Assembly: GCA_004151065.3 (NCBI GenBank)
Contig: NWUY0304394828.1
Location: forward strand, 1 to 24,491
Length of the DNA: 24,491 bases
Direction: 5' to 3'
From: Larix sibirica
Taxonomy: Eukaryota > Streptophyta > Pinopsida > Pinales > Pinaceae
The notes beneath the pieces were generated by a model that saw only the letters and a program-made list of their open reading frames with translations, was not told the DNA's origin and did no database searches. Below, in pieces: positions 10,325-19,859 of the stretch (within the stretch, counting starts at the first letter, position 1; each line of letters starts with the position of its first letter). A program made the position numbers and the translations under genes.

Positions 10325-10415
10325 TTGTCGATACAGTTGATCCAGGAGTTGATCACTCGATTCTGCTACTAAATACCAGGTGTCGATGCAGTCGAGAAAA
10401 CAGTCGATCCCAGAT
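10325..10415. repeat. GTCGAT-type degenerate repeat
   Basis: Units gtcgatacagttgatcc (from about 10327) and gtcgatgcagtcgag then cagtcgatccc (from about 10382) recur, with gttgatcactcgat between them. This is an aged short-repeat cluster. Confidence 0.4.
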
Positions 10416-11159
10416 CGCGATGCTGATACTCAATGTTGGTACTCTATCCAAGAAGCAATACAGATTTTATGCACTTGATGCCCCCACCCAAGAGGTGCTC
10501 CAAGAGTCGATGCTAAGTGTTTATCAATCAATGAAAGCAGTGCCAGTCATAGCTGGGCTGGACTACTGAGATTGGCTTATAAGCTTGGATACTTAGGCTG
10601 CGCCCATCGATTTAATCAATAAATATAATAAAACATTACTCCTAATTGGTGACCACCACCTAACACACCTTTGGAATACGTTTCCTGGGCAGTATAATTG
10701 AAGGGACCGTGCTCTGTTCCTCTATTGTGTGTCCAGGCCTGAAGTTCGGGGCATCCCGAAATGACAAACTCACTATTGGCCTAACTCACCTCACCTGACC
10801 TAACCTGATTGTGCCCTACCCTCTCGGTTGGCTGTAGAACCTAAGCAAGCTCCCCCCATTGGCGAAAATAACAATTGTTCTCGGCCAGCAGCTCACACAA
10901 TGTATCCCAAGTGTCCTGATTAATGCAGCAGCTTCAAAGTGTGCTCCCGGGTCTCCTCGAGCGGCGGTAGCGCTCGCTCCTTCCTCATGGGGGGAAAGCG
11001 TTAGCAATTAACAGGTGGTAACCAAGCAAGCTTTGGCTTTCATTGCCCAACAAGGAGGCAAGCGTAAGCAATAAATCATCATGTGGGCTATATTATGGGG
11101 CTGGAGAGAATGCGTTGGGAATGTGAGAATGGGCTTTAGGAGGGTAACATAAAGACGGG
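10416..11159. other. Gene-free stretch
   Basis: No supported gene. The only small structure noticed is a cctaactcacctcacctgac type local repetition near 10780-10810. A 63-codon - frame at 10816-11007 is unrecognised. Confidence 0.25.
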
Positions 11160-11830
11160 GTGTTCTCTGAAAGCATACATAACGTAAATGTATTGGTTCC
11201 TGAAAGCTTGTTTCCATAAAGCGTAATGGGGGGGGCTGAAAGAGCATAAATAATGCGTTGTGTCTAGGCCTGTTCAAGTGTCAAGACCTCTTCTTATCTC
11301 GTTATTCAAGACCTGTAAAGGCCTCTATTGTAAAGCTTCTCTTTTGTAAAACTATATAGGTTGTTCCAGAAATCAAAATGTGTGAACCGAGAGCATAATA
11401 ATAACTTAAGTTCTTGCCTGGTCCGAACCTGCCTGGATGAATGCATCACCACCTGGCATTGAAAGCTAGAATGTTCTACCAGCGAGTAGCGACAATGCAT
11501 TAGCAGTAGCGACTCTTTCGTTGAATGATTGTTACCTGTAGTACCGGATGGCTATCGCGTAGACCGCCTTGTTAACATACTACCTCTTTTCTCCTTTATA
11601 GGCGACCACCTCTTCTTTATCGTAAACTTCCTTATCACGGCTTGGGTTTAAAATTTACAATGTAGCGGAGTCAATCAGCCAAGTAGTCACGCCTCACCTC
11701 ACTACTACTACGTTTTGTGTTGTCTGCCCGTTGTAGCCGTATCCTGCTCCACCCCCACCAATATGAGCTAAGGGTATTTCCTGAAGGCGTTAAAGGAAAA
11801 TTAGATTCTTTCCTGAAAGCATAAACTGTA
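11160..11830 (+). repeat. Dispersed CCTGAAAGCATAA-like motif
   Basis: Related words occur five times on the + strand: ctgaaagcatacataacg (about 11167), cctgaaagcttg with ataaagcgtaa following (about 11199), ctgaaagagcataaataatg (about 11236), cctgaaggcgttaaa (about 11780) and cctgaaagcataaac (about 11811). The spacing is irregular, so this is a scattered short repeat rather than an array. Function is unknown. Confidence 0.4.
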
Positions 11831-13368
11831 GATGCGCGGATCGATACCTAGCTCTCCCTGCCACCTCTGTCTAACAGACGAGGTATAGGTTACAAGGTTT
11901 AGGTCAAACGAAGTCGAGCTAACCCCCTCCCCCTACCAGCCGGGTGGGTTGCGTAGCCTGTAGTGTTCCCGTCTCGGTCTTTATTACTTGTGCTCCCGTA
12001 GTCTTACCTAGGGGGAGGTCCTATCTCTGCTGTATATTGTGTGGGCTTATATCTATGTTGGTTGGTGTGCCTATTGGAAAAGAAGCGTAATTACATTCAT
12101 ATAATGATATATCTTTATATTGAAATGCAATATTCTCAAACAAAGAGAAATTTCCTTTCGCCTCTATATGTAGTAATTCTTTATTCCGCTGCTAAGCAGT
12201 GAAGAAGGAGGGGGTTTTTATTCCCCTAGGCTTGCGTTCTACAGAAACAATAAGAACCAATGATAGATCAGATTAGTCCCTTCTTTATGTTCCCAACCAT
12301 TAGTTTTTGCAAAGTTCCAAATCTTTATAAACGCTCAGCAACAAGGTTACACTTCTTACTCGTACCTCGGTATGATATATCGATTGAATCAACATTTCCT
12401 GTCATCGAGTGACTGAACACCTGGCTCGACTAGCGGCTATGGGCACCTCCTCTATTGGTACTGATTTACTATTGGCTGACTGTCAGTAACCGGTGGAGAA
12501 TGAGGGAATAAATAGAGAGGACAGACACCAAGATGATATGAGATGCTTCGCCCAACAAAACTGACCTACGATCCTTCGACCTTACAACACGGACTGCCTT
12601 CTACCCTGATACCACCTGACTTAATGCTGATCGAAACCTTGCGATCTCACTTCCACCAACTAGACCTACTGTCATCTTAGACAGATACTAGTTAAACCAA
12701 ATTTATTATAGTTACATTTTCTGGATTGCTGCTAGATCGATCACACACACACAGCCCGCAAAATCACAACTGGTGATTAATTACTTGCTTACTTACTAGA
12801 GGGGGCAGTTTGTTTGGGAGAAGTTTATTACCACCGTACAAAAAGCAGGCAGGCTTAGATTGCTGGCTAGGACGTGTTGCTAGGACGCGTGGTGATACCA
12901 ACGGCACCACCCGAGCGAGGCTGGCTTATACCCATCATTACAACATCCTGGTGATTGCTTGCTTGCGTGGCCAACGGAAGGAGGTTCTATTTTAGGCTGG
13001 CTGACTTGAAAAAAGCACCCATTCATTATGCGATAACCGGTGGCGATTAAAGTTTGGATACAACGTGTAGGAGGTAGTGGAGATACGTTAGGCTTTACGA
13101 AATAAAACAAGAGCTGGTCGAACCCATTGGCTGCTTGCTCCTTGCTTTTATTACTTGATGATGACTCAATTTTTTTTTTTGCTTTTTCCCGAAACCGCGC
13201 GCCTAATTATAAGTTGGATAGAGCAAATCGAGGGCCGCCGATCTATTGCATGGTTTAGGCAGACAACTTCAATGCAAAAATATGGACTGCTCAAACGATT
13301 CTGTATAGAATCCATATATCCTCAAGTAAGAATAGTTCCGAACACCATATGGGTTGGCTCCCTCGTAT
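11831..13368. other. Gene-free stretch
   Basis: No gene or RNA is recognised. A (CA)6 tract lies at 12742-12753 and a run of ten T near 13170. The + frame at 13155-13376 (73 codons) and the opposed short frames at 12810-13110 have no recognisable product. Confidence 0.3.
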
Positions 13369-13416
13369 ATGTTTGATTTCCTGGGTATCGGCATGTTTGA
13401 TTTCCCGGGTATTGGT
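13369..13416. repeat. 24-bp tandem duplication
   Basis: The unit beginning atgtttgatttc at 13369-13392 is repeated at 13393-13416 with three substitutions, all transitions. A further partial attgg follows. Confidence 0.7.
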
Positions 13417-13499
13417 ATTGGCAACGGGCGGCGTCTATATATTGGCTAGCGGGTATCGGAACCTCCTTGGGATCGAATCTTGGGATCAAGTAGCATCAT

Positions 13500-14075
13500 C
13501 GAGTAGCATCCATAGAGTACTGGCATTGAGTACCAGCCAGAATAAAGTAGCAGTAGCAGAATCAATTGAATTAGCATTTCAATAAGCAGAACCAAAAGCA
13601 GTTAGAGCTGCAGCACTATTACTTTCATTCCCAAGAAGAGCATTTCTAGCAGCGGAACGATTAGTAAAAGGATCATAAGCAGATTCCCAGAAGCACCAGT
13701 TCCGGGATCATTACCAGCCTTCTCAGAAGCCCCAGTTGAACCAGCTTTATTCCCTCCCATCATTTGCAGAAACATTTCAATCATCAGTTGAAGTAGCAAT
13801 TGAACCCGCAAAAGCAGCATCACGCTCAGCAAAAGAAGGATTATAAGCAGCCCCTGGCATCCTCAGAATTCTTCCTGGCATCAGCAATATTCCCACCATA
13901 AGCACCAATTGAACCGGCCTCCTCATTCCTAGCAGTACCAGTTTCACCAATATTTCCAGCCCAAGCTTTATTCCCAGCAGCAAAAGGAGCCCCAACACAA
14001 GCATGTGAAGAAAAACAGTTGAAGGAACAGCATTCCCAGAAGCAGTATTCCCAGCCCAAGCTTTCTTTATTTTGA
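13500..14075 (-). repeat. Gly/Ala/Asn-rich codon-periodic block 6
   Basis: Read on the - strand, pieces in successive frames include FAAGNKAWAGNIGETGTARN, AGSIGAYGGNIADA, NKAGSTGASEKAGNDPGTGA and ending AAALTAFGSAY before a stop near 13582. The minus-strand word gggaataaagc occurs more than once here and also in the block at 655-1100, where the surrounding 23 bases match at 20. Three frames are used along the block, so small indels have accumulated. It is the best partner of the 655-1100 block, in opposite orientation about 12.7 kb away. Confidence 0.55.
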
Positions 14076-14400
14076 TACCAAAAGCGAGGGTCAGAAGTTG
14101 CTTGTTAAAATAAAAGAAAAAGTTACTATTAAATTGACTTGATAAACGAACTACCCGGAAAAGAGGATACCTAATGTTCAGTCCATTTGGCCGATTCGCG
14201 GATTGACTGTTCTTTTTCCGGATGATCAGGAAACAACTTGAATGGATCAGTTGGTTCATCGGATGTGGTGATTTTATGGTCAAGTGCCTACTATATGCTA
14301 GGAAGACCTTATAGAAATAGTAGGGCTTTGGTTTTCCGGAGGCATAAGGAACCAGCAGTAGTATTTTTTCCATAAGGTAGTGAAGTGCTTACGCAAAGCA
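14076..14400 (-). other. N-terminal half of a 198-codon open frame, unrecognised
   Basis: The longest ATG frame in the window runs 14373 to 13777 on the - strand. Its second half is only the periodic block read in a shifted frame. The first half, about 14076-14373, reads for example NSQSANRPNGLNIRYPLFRV. A second frame at 14171-14287 reads DEPTDPFKLFPDHPEKEQSI and looks equally protein-like. I recognise neither. One may be a fragment of a real gene, but the sequence alone does not decide which. Confidence 0.2.
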
Positions 14401-14630
14401 TAGGGGCTACCTGACCAGAGGAAAAAATGATTGCCCTACTCCCCCCTTCGATTCTGATTTGATAAAGGGGAGTGGAAGCAAGGGGCAATTCCTTTCCGGC
14501 TTAAACACCTAAAGCAAGTATACATAGTTGTCGACTCCATCTTAGCTCCCTGTACAATAATGATTTGCCGGTAAGGTAGCTGTACGAGGATTTTTCTAAA
14601 CCTGGAAGCTCCTAAACATGCAGAGATTAT
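14401..14630. other. Gene-free spacer
   Basis: No coding signal, RNA gene or repeat is supported here. Confidence 0.3.
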
Positions 14631-15690
14631 GTTGCCTAATTAACATGGATGGGGGCTCTGTTGCCTGCTTCACATGGATGGCCTTGCTCTCACTGGGGCT
14701 GCTATACAGTCTTTGTTTTATGCTAAGTGGAACCACACTGTTGCCTAAATAAACTAGGGCTACCCGAACCAAAAAATCAATAGTTATTTAACCTCGTTTA
14801 CCTGAACCATTGTCACGTGAACCATGGCTAAGGCTAACCGAACACCGGGTTGCTCGCTGAACCAAGCTAGTAGTTATCATCTAGACAAGCAAATAGTATA
14901 GTTATCCTCCAAGGCAAGTAGTTAGAAGCCAAGTAAGTAGTTCCGGGAATAAGTGGTTGACCCACCAAAGGGAGGTTCTGAATAGCTTTAATAGCTGGAG
15001 CTGGAAGAGGTTTATTGCTGGCTGGTCTGGTATCCCTACCTATCTAGCTGGTTGTTTGGCTGGTCATAATCCCGAGCTCTTAGGGGCTTCTAAACTCGTG
15101 CTCGCATAGATAAGGAATAGATATATAAGGAAAGTAGCTTTATGCTTCCATATCTAATGTTGCCCGACTCAACTGCGTTAGCCAAACTCCTTGAGCTGCC
15201 ATATAGTATTTTTTGCCTATGCTAATGGCTTGACTCAGTTTTCGGGATAAACTCGGGCTTGAAACAAACTAAGTAGTCTGAATCAACTGGGTTAGCAAAA
15301 TAAACAGACTATTACCGGCGGGACTCGTACTGTTTCGGGCTGGTACTCCTCCCTATCGAGCTTTTTGTTGGGCTGATAAGCCCTATATGCTAGCTAACCC
15401 AAGGTAAGTAGTTATCATCCAATCTGTCTAAGCAAATAGCTCGTGAACCTTAAGAAATAGAAATCTTCTTATATGATCCATCCAAAGCTCGTGGGATACC
15501 CGAACCCATAGCTACGAGGTGCTGCTAATCCCACTACCTTAACTAACTAATTGGTCTAAGCCAACTACCTTGCCATGCCATATAGGATAATCGGTCTAAG
15601 CCTAAGCCTAAGCCATATAGGTATAAGCCATATAGGTTATATTGGCGCCATAGAACCCAAAGGTGCTGCTAATCCCACTACAAAAAAAAC
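14631..15690. repeat. Mosaic of diverged short direct repeats
   Basis: Several repeat pairs interleave. A gttgcct...catggatgg unit occurs at 14631-14652 and 14660-14681 (19 of 22 bases), with a partial third copy at 14740. The word gtagttatcatc occurs at 14870 and 15408, each followed by an aagcaaatag word. A 21-base block is identical at 15517-15537 and 15661-15681. The word gccatatagg lies at 15577, 15612 and 15627, and yggtctaagcc at 15552 and 15592. The order of units is not constant, which argues for repeated short duplications rather than one tandem array. No gene is seen. Confidence 0.55.
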
Positions 15691-17286
15691 TATAATAATT
15701 GCTTTATCTCATTATCGAAGTATAGAGTAATCAAATTAAATACAAAGTACAATCCATAGGTAAAAAAAAGCAGGTCAGCATTTAATACAACTAGGGTTTA
15801 GAATAAAGACTCGGCTTTTTTACTATGAAAAATAGAAGAAAAGTGAAAAGTGTTATAATCCCATATCCATCTCAAATAGAAATAATTGGTTTTTTTACCG
15901 TTCGTTCTTTATATATGCTCGCTCTTAAATCCAACCTATCCCCATCCTGAGTAAGCCCAGTATTTACCGTTATTTCCGCCTGTGATTTGAGCACCATCCA
16001 TATTGAAAAACCTATCTACTAAACTACATCTCTTCTAACCAAGTTTCAAATAATCCTTTGAGGTAATCCTCCCGAACCCTCCCAATAGCATTCGTCACCC
16101 TACCAGGGGAGGGATGGTAGGTTCGTTGTTCAGCTACTATGATCGATCTCTTGAAGGGTAGTCTTACAAGAGAGTTACAAAGGACCCACCCCCACCATTA
16201 GGCTTACAAGGCCCTAGGGTTATAACTTCTAGGTAGGGCTCTCCAAGCTAGGGGTTTAAAGGCCATTATCCCCCCTCTTGCAAGCAGCTAGGATGTAGTT
16301 AAAACCTCTATTGTAAGCCTTAAGCCATCTAACTAAGGTGCTAACCATTTATTGGGCTTTAGGCTTTTAAGGGTCATTCTTTACGACGATTCACCCGCAA
16401 TAACCGACGGAGGATATACTGAACCTCAGCAAGGCAAGCTTAGGCTTTATCGCTTAATGCATTTGGCTATGGTCGGTATCGTAATCCGATATGCCTCGAT
16501 GTATCACAGACCTTGTTACTGCCCATTTTACTGCAACCCATGCCCCCACTAGCTAGCCCAGCAAGCGTTACTTTAGCAACTTGATCTACAGCAATAGTAA
16601 GTCGCTTAACTTATAACTCCGACGTAAGCCTTTAGCTTTACGAAAGCTTACCGGATTTAGTGAGGCAGGTGACAGACGCAGGTGGCAGACCAACTATTAC
16701 ACATTTTGTAGCAGCATTATTAGGATAATAATTGGATAAGAAGGAGCATGGCCGCTTGCCCGCTGAGGGCGGGGTATACCGCTTGTTTGACCGGAGGGAG
16801 GGCAAGGAGACCAAAGGCCGCTCGACACCATTAAAAATAAGGGAGAGTCAATTTATTGCAAGCTCTTCCGAGAGCAAGGAGACAACTAAAAATCGGATAT
16901 TTCCGCTATAGTCCGCAGCAGCAGCTGGAAATAACGTATCGCTTCCGCGGTAGACGGGCAGCAGCATATATTTCAGCTGTAATCCCACAGAAAGCCATCC
17001 TCCCGTATACGTAATGAATGGATCCCTTCATACAACTAAAAACTCCCTACATTCTTGGATGACCTTTGAGGAACTCTACAGTGAACTGATCCATATTTCA
17101 GTTTTATAGTAGTTGTTCTCCTAACTTATAGGGCAGGCTTTCCTTATAGGAAATACTTTATAGATAAGGCTCTGCCTCCTTCCGCTACTACTAGCTTGGA
17201 GTCGGGACCTCCTGACTGAACACAAGCCATGGAGGGCAACCTCTATAGTTATAAAGGGAGTATAACCTATATCCACTTTGATGCCC
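15691..17286. other. Gene-free stretch
   Basis: The first 230 bases are A/T-rich with several A and T runs. Near 16140-16350 short words such as ttacaag and gtaagcctta recur loosely. The 16352-16552 + frame (66 codons) is unrecognised. I looked for tRNA T-arm words and group II intron domain V and found no convincing example. Confidence 0.3.
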
Positions 17287-17316
17287 AGTTGTGGGGAAAT
17301 GTAAGGACCTAATAAC
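17287..17316 (+). repeat. 30-bp direct repeat, copy A
   Basis: This 30-base block begins agttgtgggg and ends aataac. It matches 17653-17682 at 27 of 30 bases in the same orientation, 366 bases apart. Confidence 0.65.
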
Positions 17317-17652
17317 GGAAGGAAACAAGGGAGCGTTATAACCCGACAAAATAGAAAGGTGGTCTGTCTTCAGCTGTTGTTTTCTCCTTCTTATGTTCTC
17401 CTCGATGACTTTAGCACTCGCCATCAAGGAAGGAACTCATTTGGCATTCTTCAGGAACTCTGAACCACACTTCGCTAAATACTTCAAATCCCTCTGAAAA
17501 AGGAAACTCACACATGGATATATTATATGTTCCCTTCCTTGGTTAGATACAGACTCGCTCCCAGAAGGATGGATATTTATATGGGAAGGACTTAGACTGA
17601 AAGGTATGGACTTGGGTAAAGGCTGGATGGATGGCAAAAAGAAAGAAATAAA

Positions 17653-17682
17653 AGTTGTGGGGGAATTTAAGGACCCAATAAC
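17653..17682 (+). repeat. 30-bp direct repeat, copy B
   Basis: Partner of 17287-17316. The 366-base offset could mark an old duplication or the edges of an inserted piece; the sequence between them (unrecognised - frames at 17191-17427 and 17437-17718) does not decide. Confidence 0.65.
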
Positions 17683-17743
17683 ATAGTACGGGAGGGGTTT
17701 CAGAACTAGTATCCACACGGGTACATTGTATAATCTACACTTG

Positions 17744-17782
17744 AAAATGTAGATATCTAATTGTACAATGTATCTACATTTT
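17744..17782. repeat. Perfect 12-bp inverted repeat (hairpin)
   Basis: aaaatgtagata (17744-17755) pairs perfectly with tatctacatttt (17771-17782) across a 15-base loop. An alternative pairing joins tacattgta (17722-17730) with tacaatgta (17764-17772), so the region 17720-17782 can fold in two ways. The word taattgtaca recurs at about 17832. It could be a transcript-end stem or a remnant of a small foldback element; neither is shown. Confidence 0.6.
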
Positions 17783-17789
17783 ATTACCC

Positions 17790-18825
17790 CCCAGCATTAG
17801 CTACATATTGTAAATAAGGATTACAAACCTAATTGTACATAGTATTCAAATGTTATGGTTCCGACAAAATAGGCATATTTATGCTTCCGTAAGTGTTACG
17901 TGATCAGGGGGTCTTTTTTAAGTATTATTAAATTGCCTTTTTATCCATATTTTGTAAGTGTTTCAATACTATTTCTTTTTTTCATTACCAGCCTGCTTAT
18001 AATATCCCTCACTTAGGACAGGCAGGATAAAGAAGGATATTCTTTATAGATGGATGGACCAATCAGTCTATATAAGAGCCATTAGTTACCCACTATATAG
18101 TATAAAGCCACGTAAGGGTATCCCTATTATAGGTTCTGGGCCCTTTTCCTACCTTATAGGTTAGACCCACAGAGTTGTTCTCCTCGATAAGGAAGGTGAA
18201 ATAAGGAGGGGATCAATCAGCCCGCGTAGTTGGGTGTTACCGAAGGACCGAAGGCCTTATCTTATGTTACCGAAGAAGCACCTACTTTTCAACATAGGCG
18301 AGGGTCTGGACTTCAAATGGAAAGTGGGCCATCATCGGGAAGTAGGCCCTTATTATAGAATCTTAAGCCTTCCTCCCCTTTCTGCGGCAGGTGAGTTTTT
18401 CACTTACTTATTATTAGGCCTTCCTTCTGACTAGCAGGAAAGAAATGAAAAGAGTTGGAATAGCTCTTATTATATGTTGGGCTCAAGGCAAAAAGGAAGG
18501 CATTTTTATTGGGCTTTTATATCTAGCTACTTTAGGCTGGCTTTATTAATGCTGGCTTTACCGCTACCTCTTACGCTCTTGGGACCCAAGTAAATAAAAT
18601 AATATAAAAAACTATCTCTCCTTCCTGAATAGCACGATGAAAGAAGAGAAATAGTGTCTAACTTGGCAATGAGCGTAATCGATAAACAGGTAACCATATA
18701 ACCGGTATGATTGTAAAGGTGTAACATATGGGAATGGATGTCTCTAGTTGATTGGTGTAAATATGAAATGTGTGTTAGGAAGAATAAATTAGTATGGGTA
18801 CTGGCCTCGTCACAAGGTCCCTATT
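17790..18825. other. Gene-free stretch
   Basis: Two 66-codon frames (18234-18434 on +, 18527-18727 on -) are present without recognisable products. No RNA gene or clear repeat is seen. Confidence 0.3.
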
Positions 18826-18855
18826 CATTCCCGTACCGTTCATTCTCGTACCGTT
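18826..18855. repeat. 15-bp tandem duplication
   Basis: cattcccgtaccgtt (18826-18840) is followed directly by cattctcgtaccgtt (18841-18855), with one C/T difference. Confidence 0.7.
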
Positions 18856-18886
18856 GATGGCTCTCATTAAACCGTACTTATAAACC

Positions 18887-18991
18887 ATGAGCTTAGGCCC
18901 GGCAACCACTTGTTTTGGCTCTGTCGGACAACGCATAAATAATGAGCTTAGACCCTATCTTCACACTAAACAATGAGCTTAGGCCCTGTCT
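18887..18991 (+). repeat. Three copies of an ATGAGCTTAGGCCC word
   Basis: atgagcttaggccc begins at 18887, 18942 (as atgagcttagaccctatct) and 18973 (as atgagcttaggccctgtct). The second and third copies are similar over 19 bases. Spacings of 55 and 31 bases make this a decayed local duplication. Confidence 0.6.
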
Positions 18992-19384
18992 TTATAACCT
19001 AAGATTTTTAAGGCACGGGCGTACCATCCGTGGCTCCATCAAGATTGGGTGGGCTGAACAAAGGGCTTATTCAACAAAAATGGTGAATAAAGTGAAAGCC
19101 AATTAGCCCAGCTCAGACCCTCCTATGAACTGGAGGACTGTAAGGGGTCTCCCTCTCTAAAGGTGGTAACACATTTCAAGAATGGAGACTATTCTTTTCT
19201 TTCTCTTTGTTTGCCCCCGGAGGGAATAAGGCTATTTCTCAAGGGTAGAAGCTTCTGTCCAGTTTCATTGTTGTAATTGCCAGGGGAAATTGTCTGTAGC
19301 GGAAACCCCACCATCAAGCAAGCAGTTGTAGCTATCAAACCAACCTCAAGCAAGCAGTGTCGATCCTTCCAACGTTCCAACTAA
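18992..19384. other. Gene-free spacer
   Basis: A 63-codon - frame at 19189-19380 is unrecognised. The words caagcaagcagt and atcaagcaagcagttgt near 19312-19358 form a small direct repeat. Nothing else is supported. Confidence 0.3.
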
Positions 19385-19590
19385 CGTTCTTGGATCATCA
19401 TTTCTTGGAACAACTACAACTACTGAATCAACTGGAACTGTCTATGCTTGCTTTGTTGCTTTCTCCGCTGTTGGTGCTGCTGCTTAAATTATTTGTGCTG
19501 GAACCGCTGCTTTTGCCTTTGCTATTGCTTTAGGTTATACTAATTAAACCCGGTCAACTGGTACTGGAACACTTGCAGCTGTAACTTGAC
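19385..19590 (+). repeat. Thr/Ala/Gly-rich codon-periodic block 7
   Basis: From about 19387 one + frame reads VLGSSFLGTTTTTESTGTVY, then AFSAVGAAA and a stop, then AGTAAFAFAIALGYTN and a stop, then TRSTGTGTLAAVT. The frame is kept across these stops for about 65 codons, so decay here is by substitution more than by indel. Weaker traces continue to about 19740. Confidence 0.5.
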
Positions 19591-19859
19591 TTCTAAGGAC
19601 TTCATGGGATGCCGAAACTAAGCTTCTAGGAACATTAAGGTAATGCATACTATAAAGTAGTAACGTGTACGAATGCTGGAACAATGGGCAATTACGGAAT
19701 TACATATATAGGTACAAATACAGATTTTGGAACGTTGCTTCTATAAACACGCATAGATGCACTAACTTGAACAATAGCGCTGATATAAGAACTACATTTA
19801 TAAGAACATTATTGGATGTCAGAACATAAATGCTAGCTGCTTAAAGTTGTGGGTGGGAA
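19591..19859. other. Spacer with weak traces of the periodic family
   Basis: Near 19670-19735 the + strand reads NAGTMGNYGITYIGTNTDFG, similar in flavour to the block before it. The rest has no pattern, and no gene is supported. Confidence 0.3.

Noticed and set aside
13461-13480. tRNA T-arm-like word gggatcgaatcttggg
   Set aside because: No matching anticodon arm, D-arm or acceptor stem could be built around it.
13777-14373. 198-codon open frame as a protein gene
   Set aside because: Its second half is the periodic repeat read in the wrong frame, and the first half overlaps another equally open frame. No recognisable domain.
18887-18991. CRISPR-like spacing of three repeats
   Set aside because: Only three degenerate copies with unequal spacing, no palindromic repeat and no cas genes.
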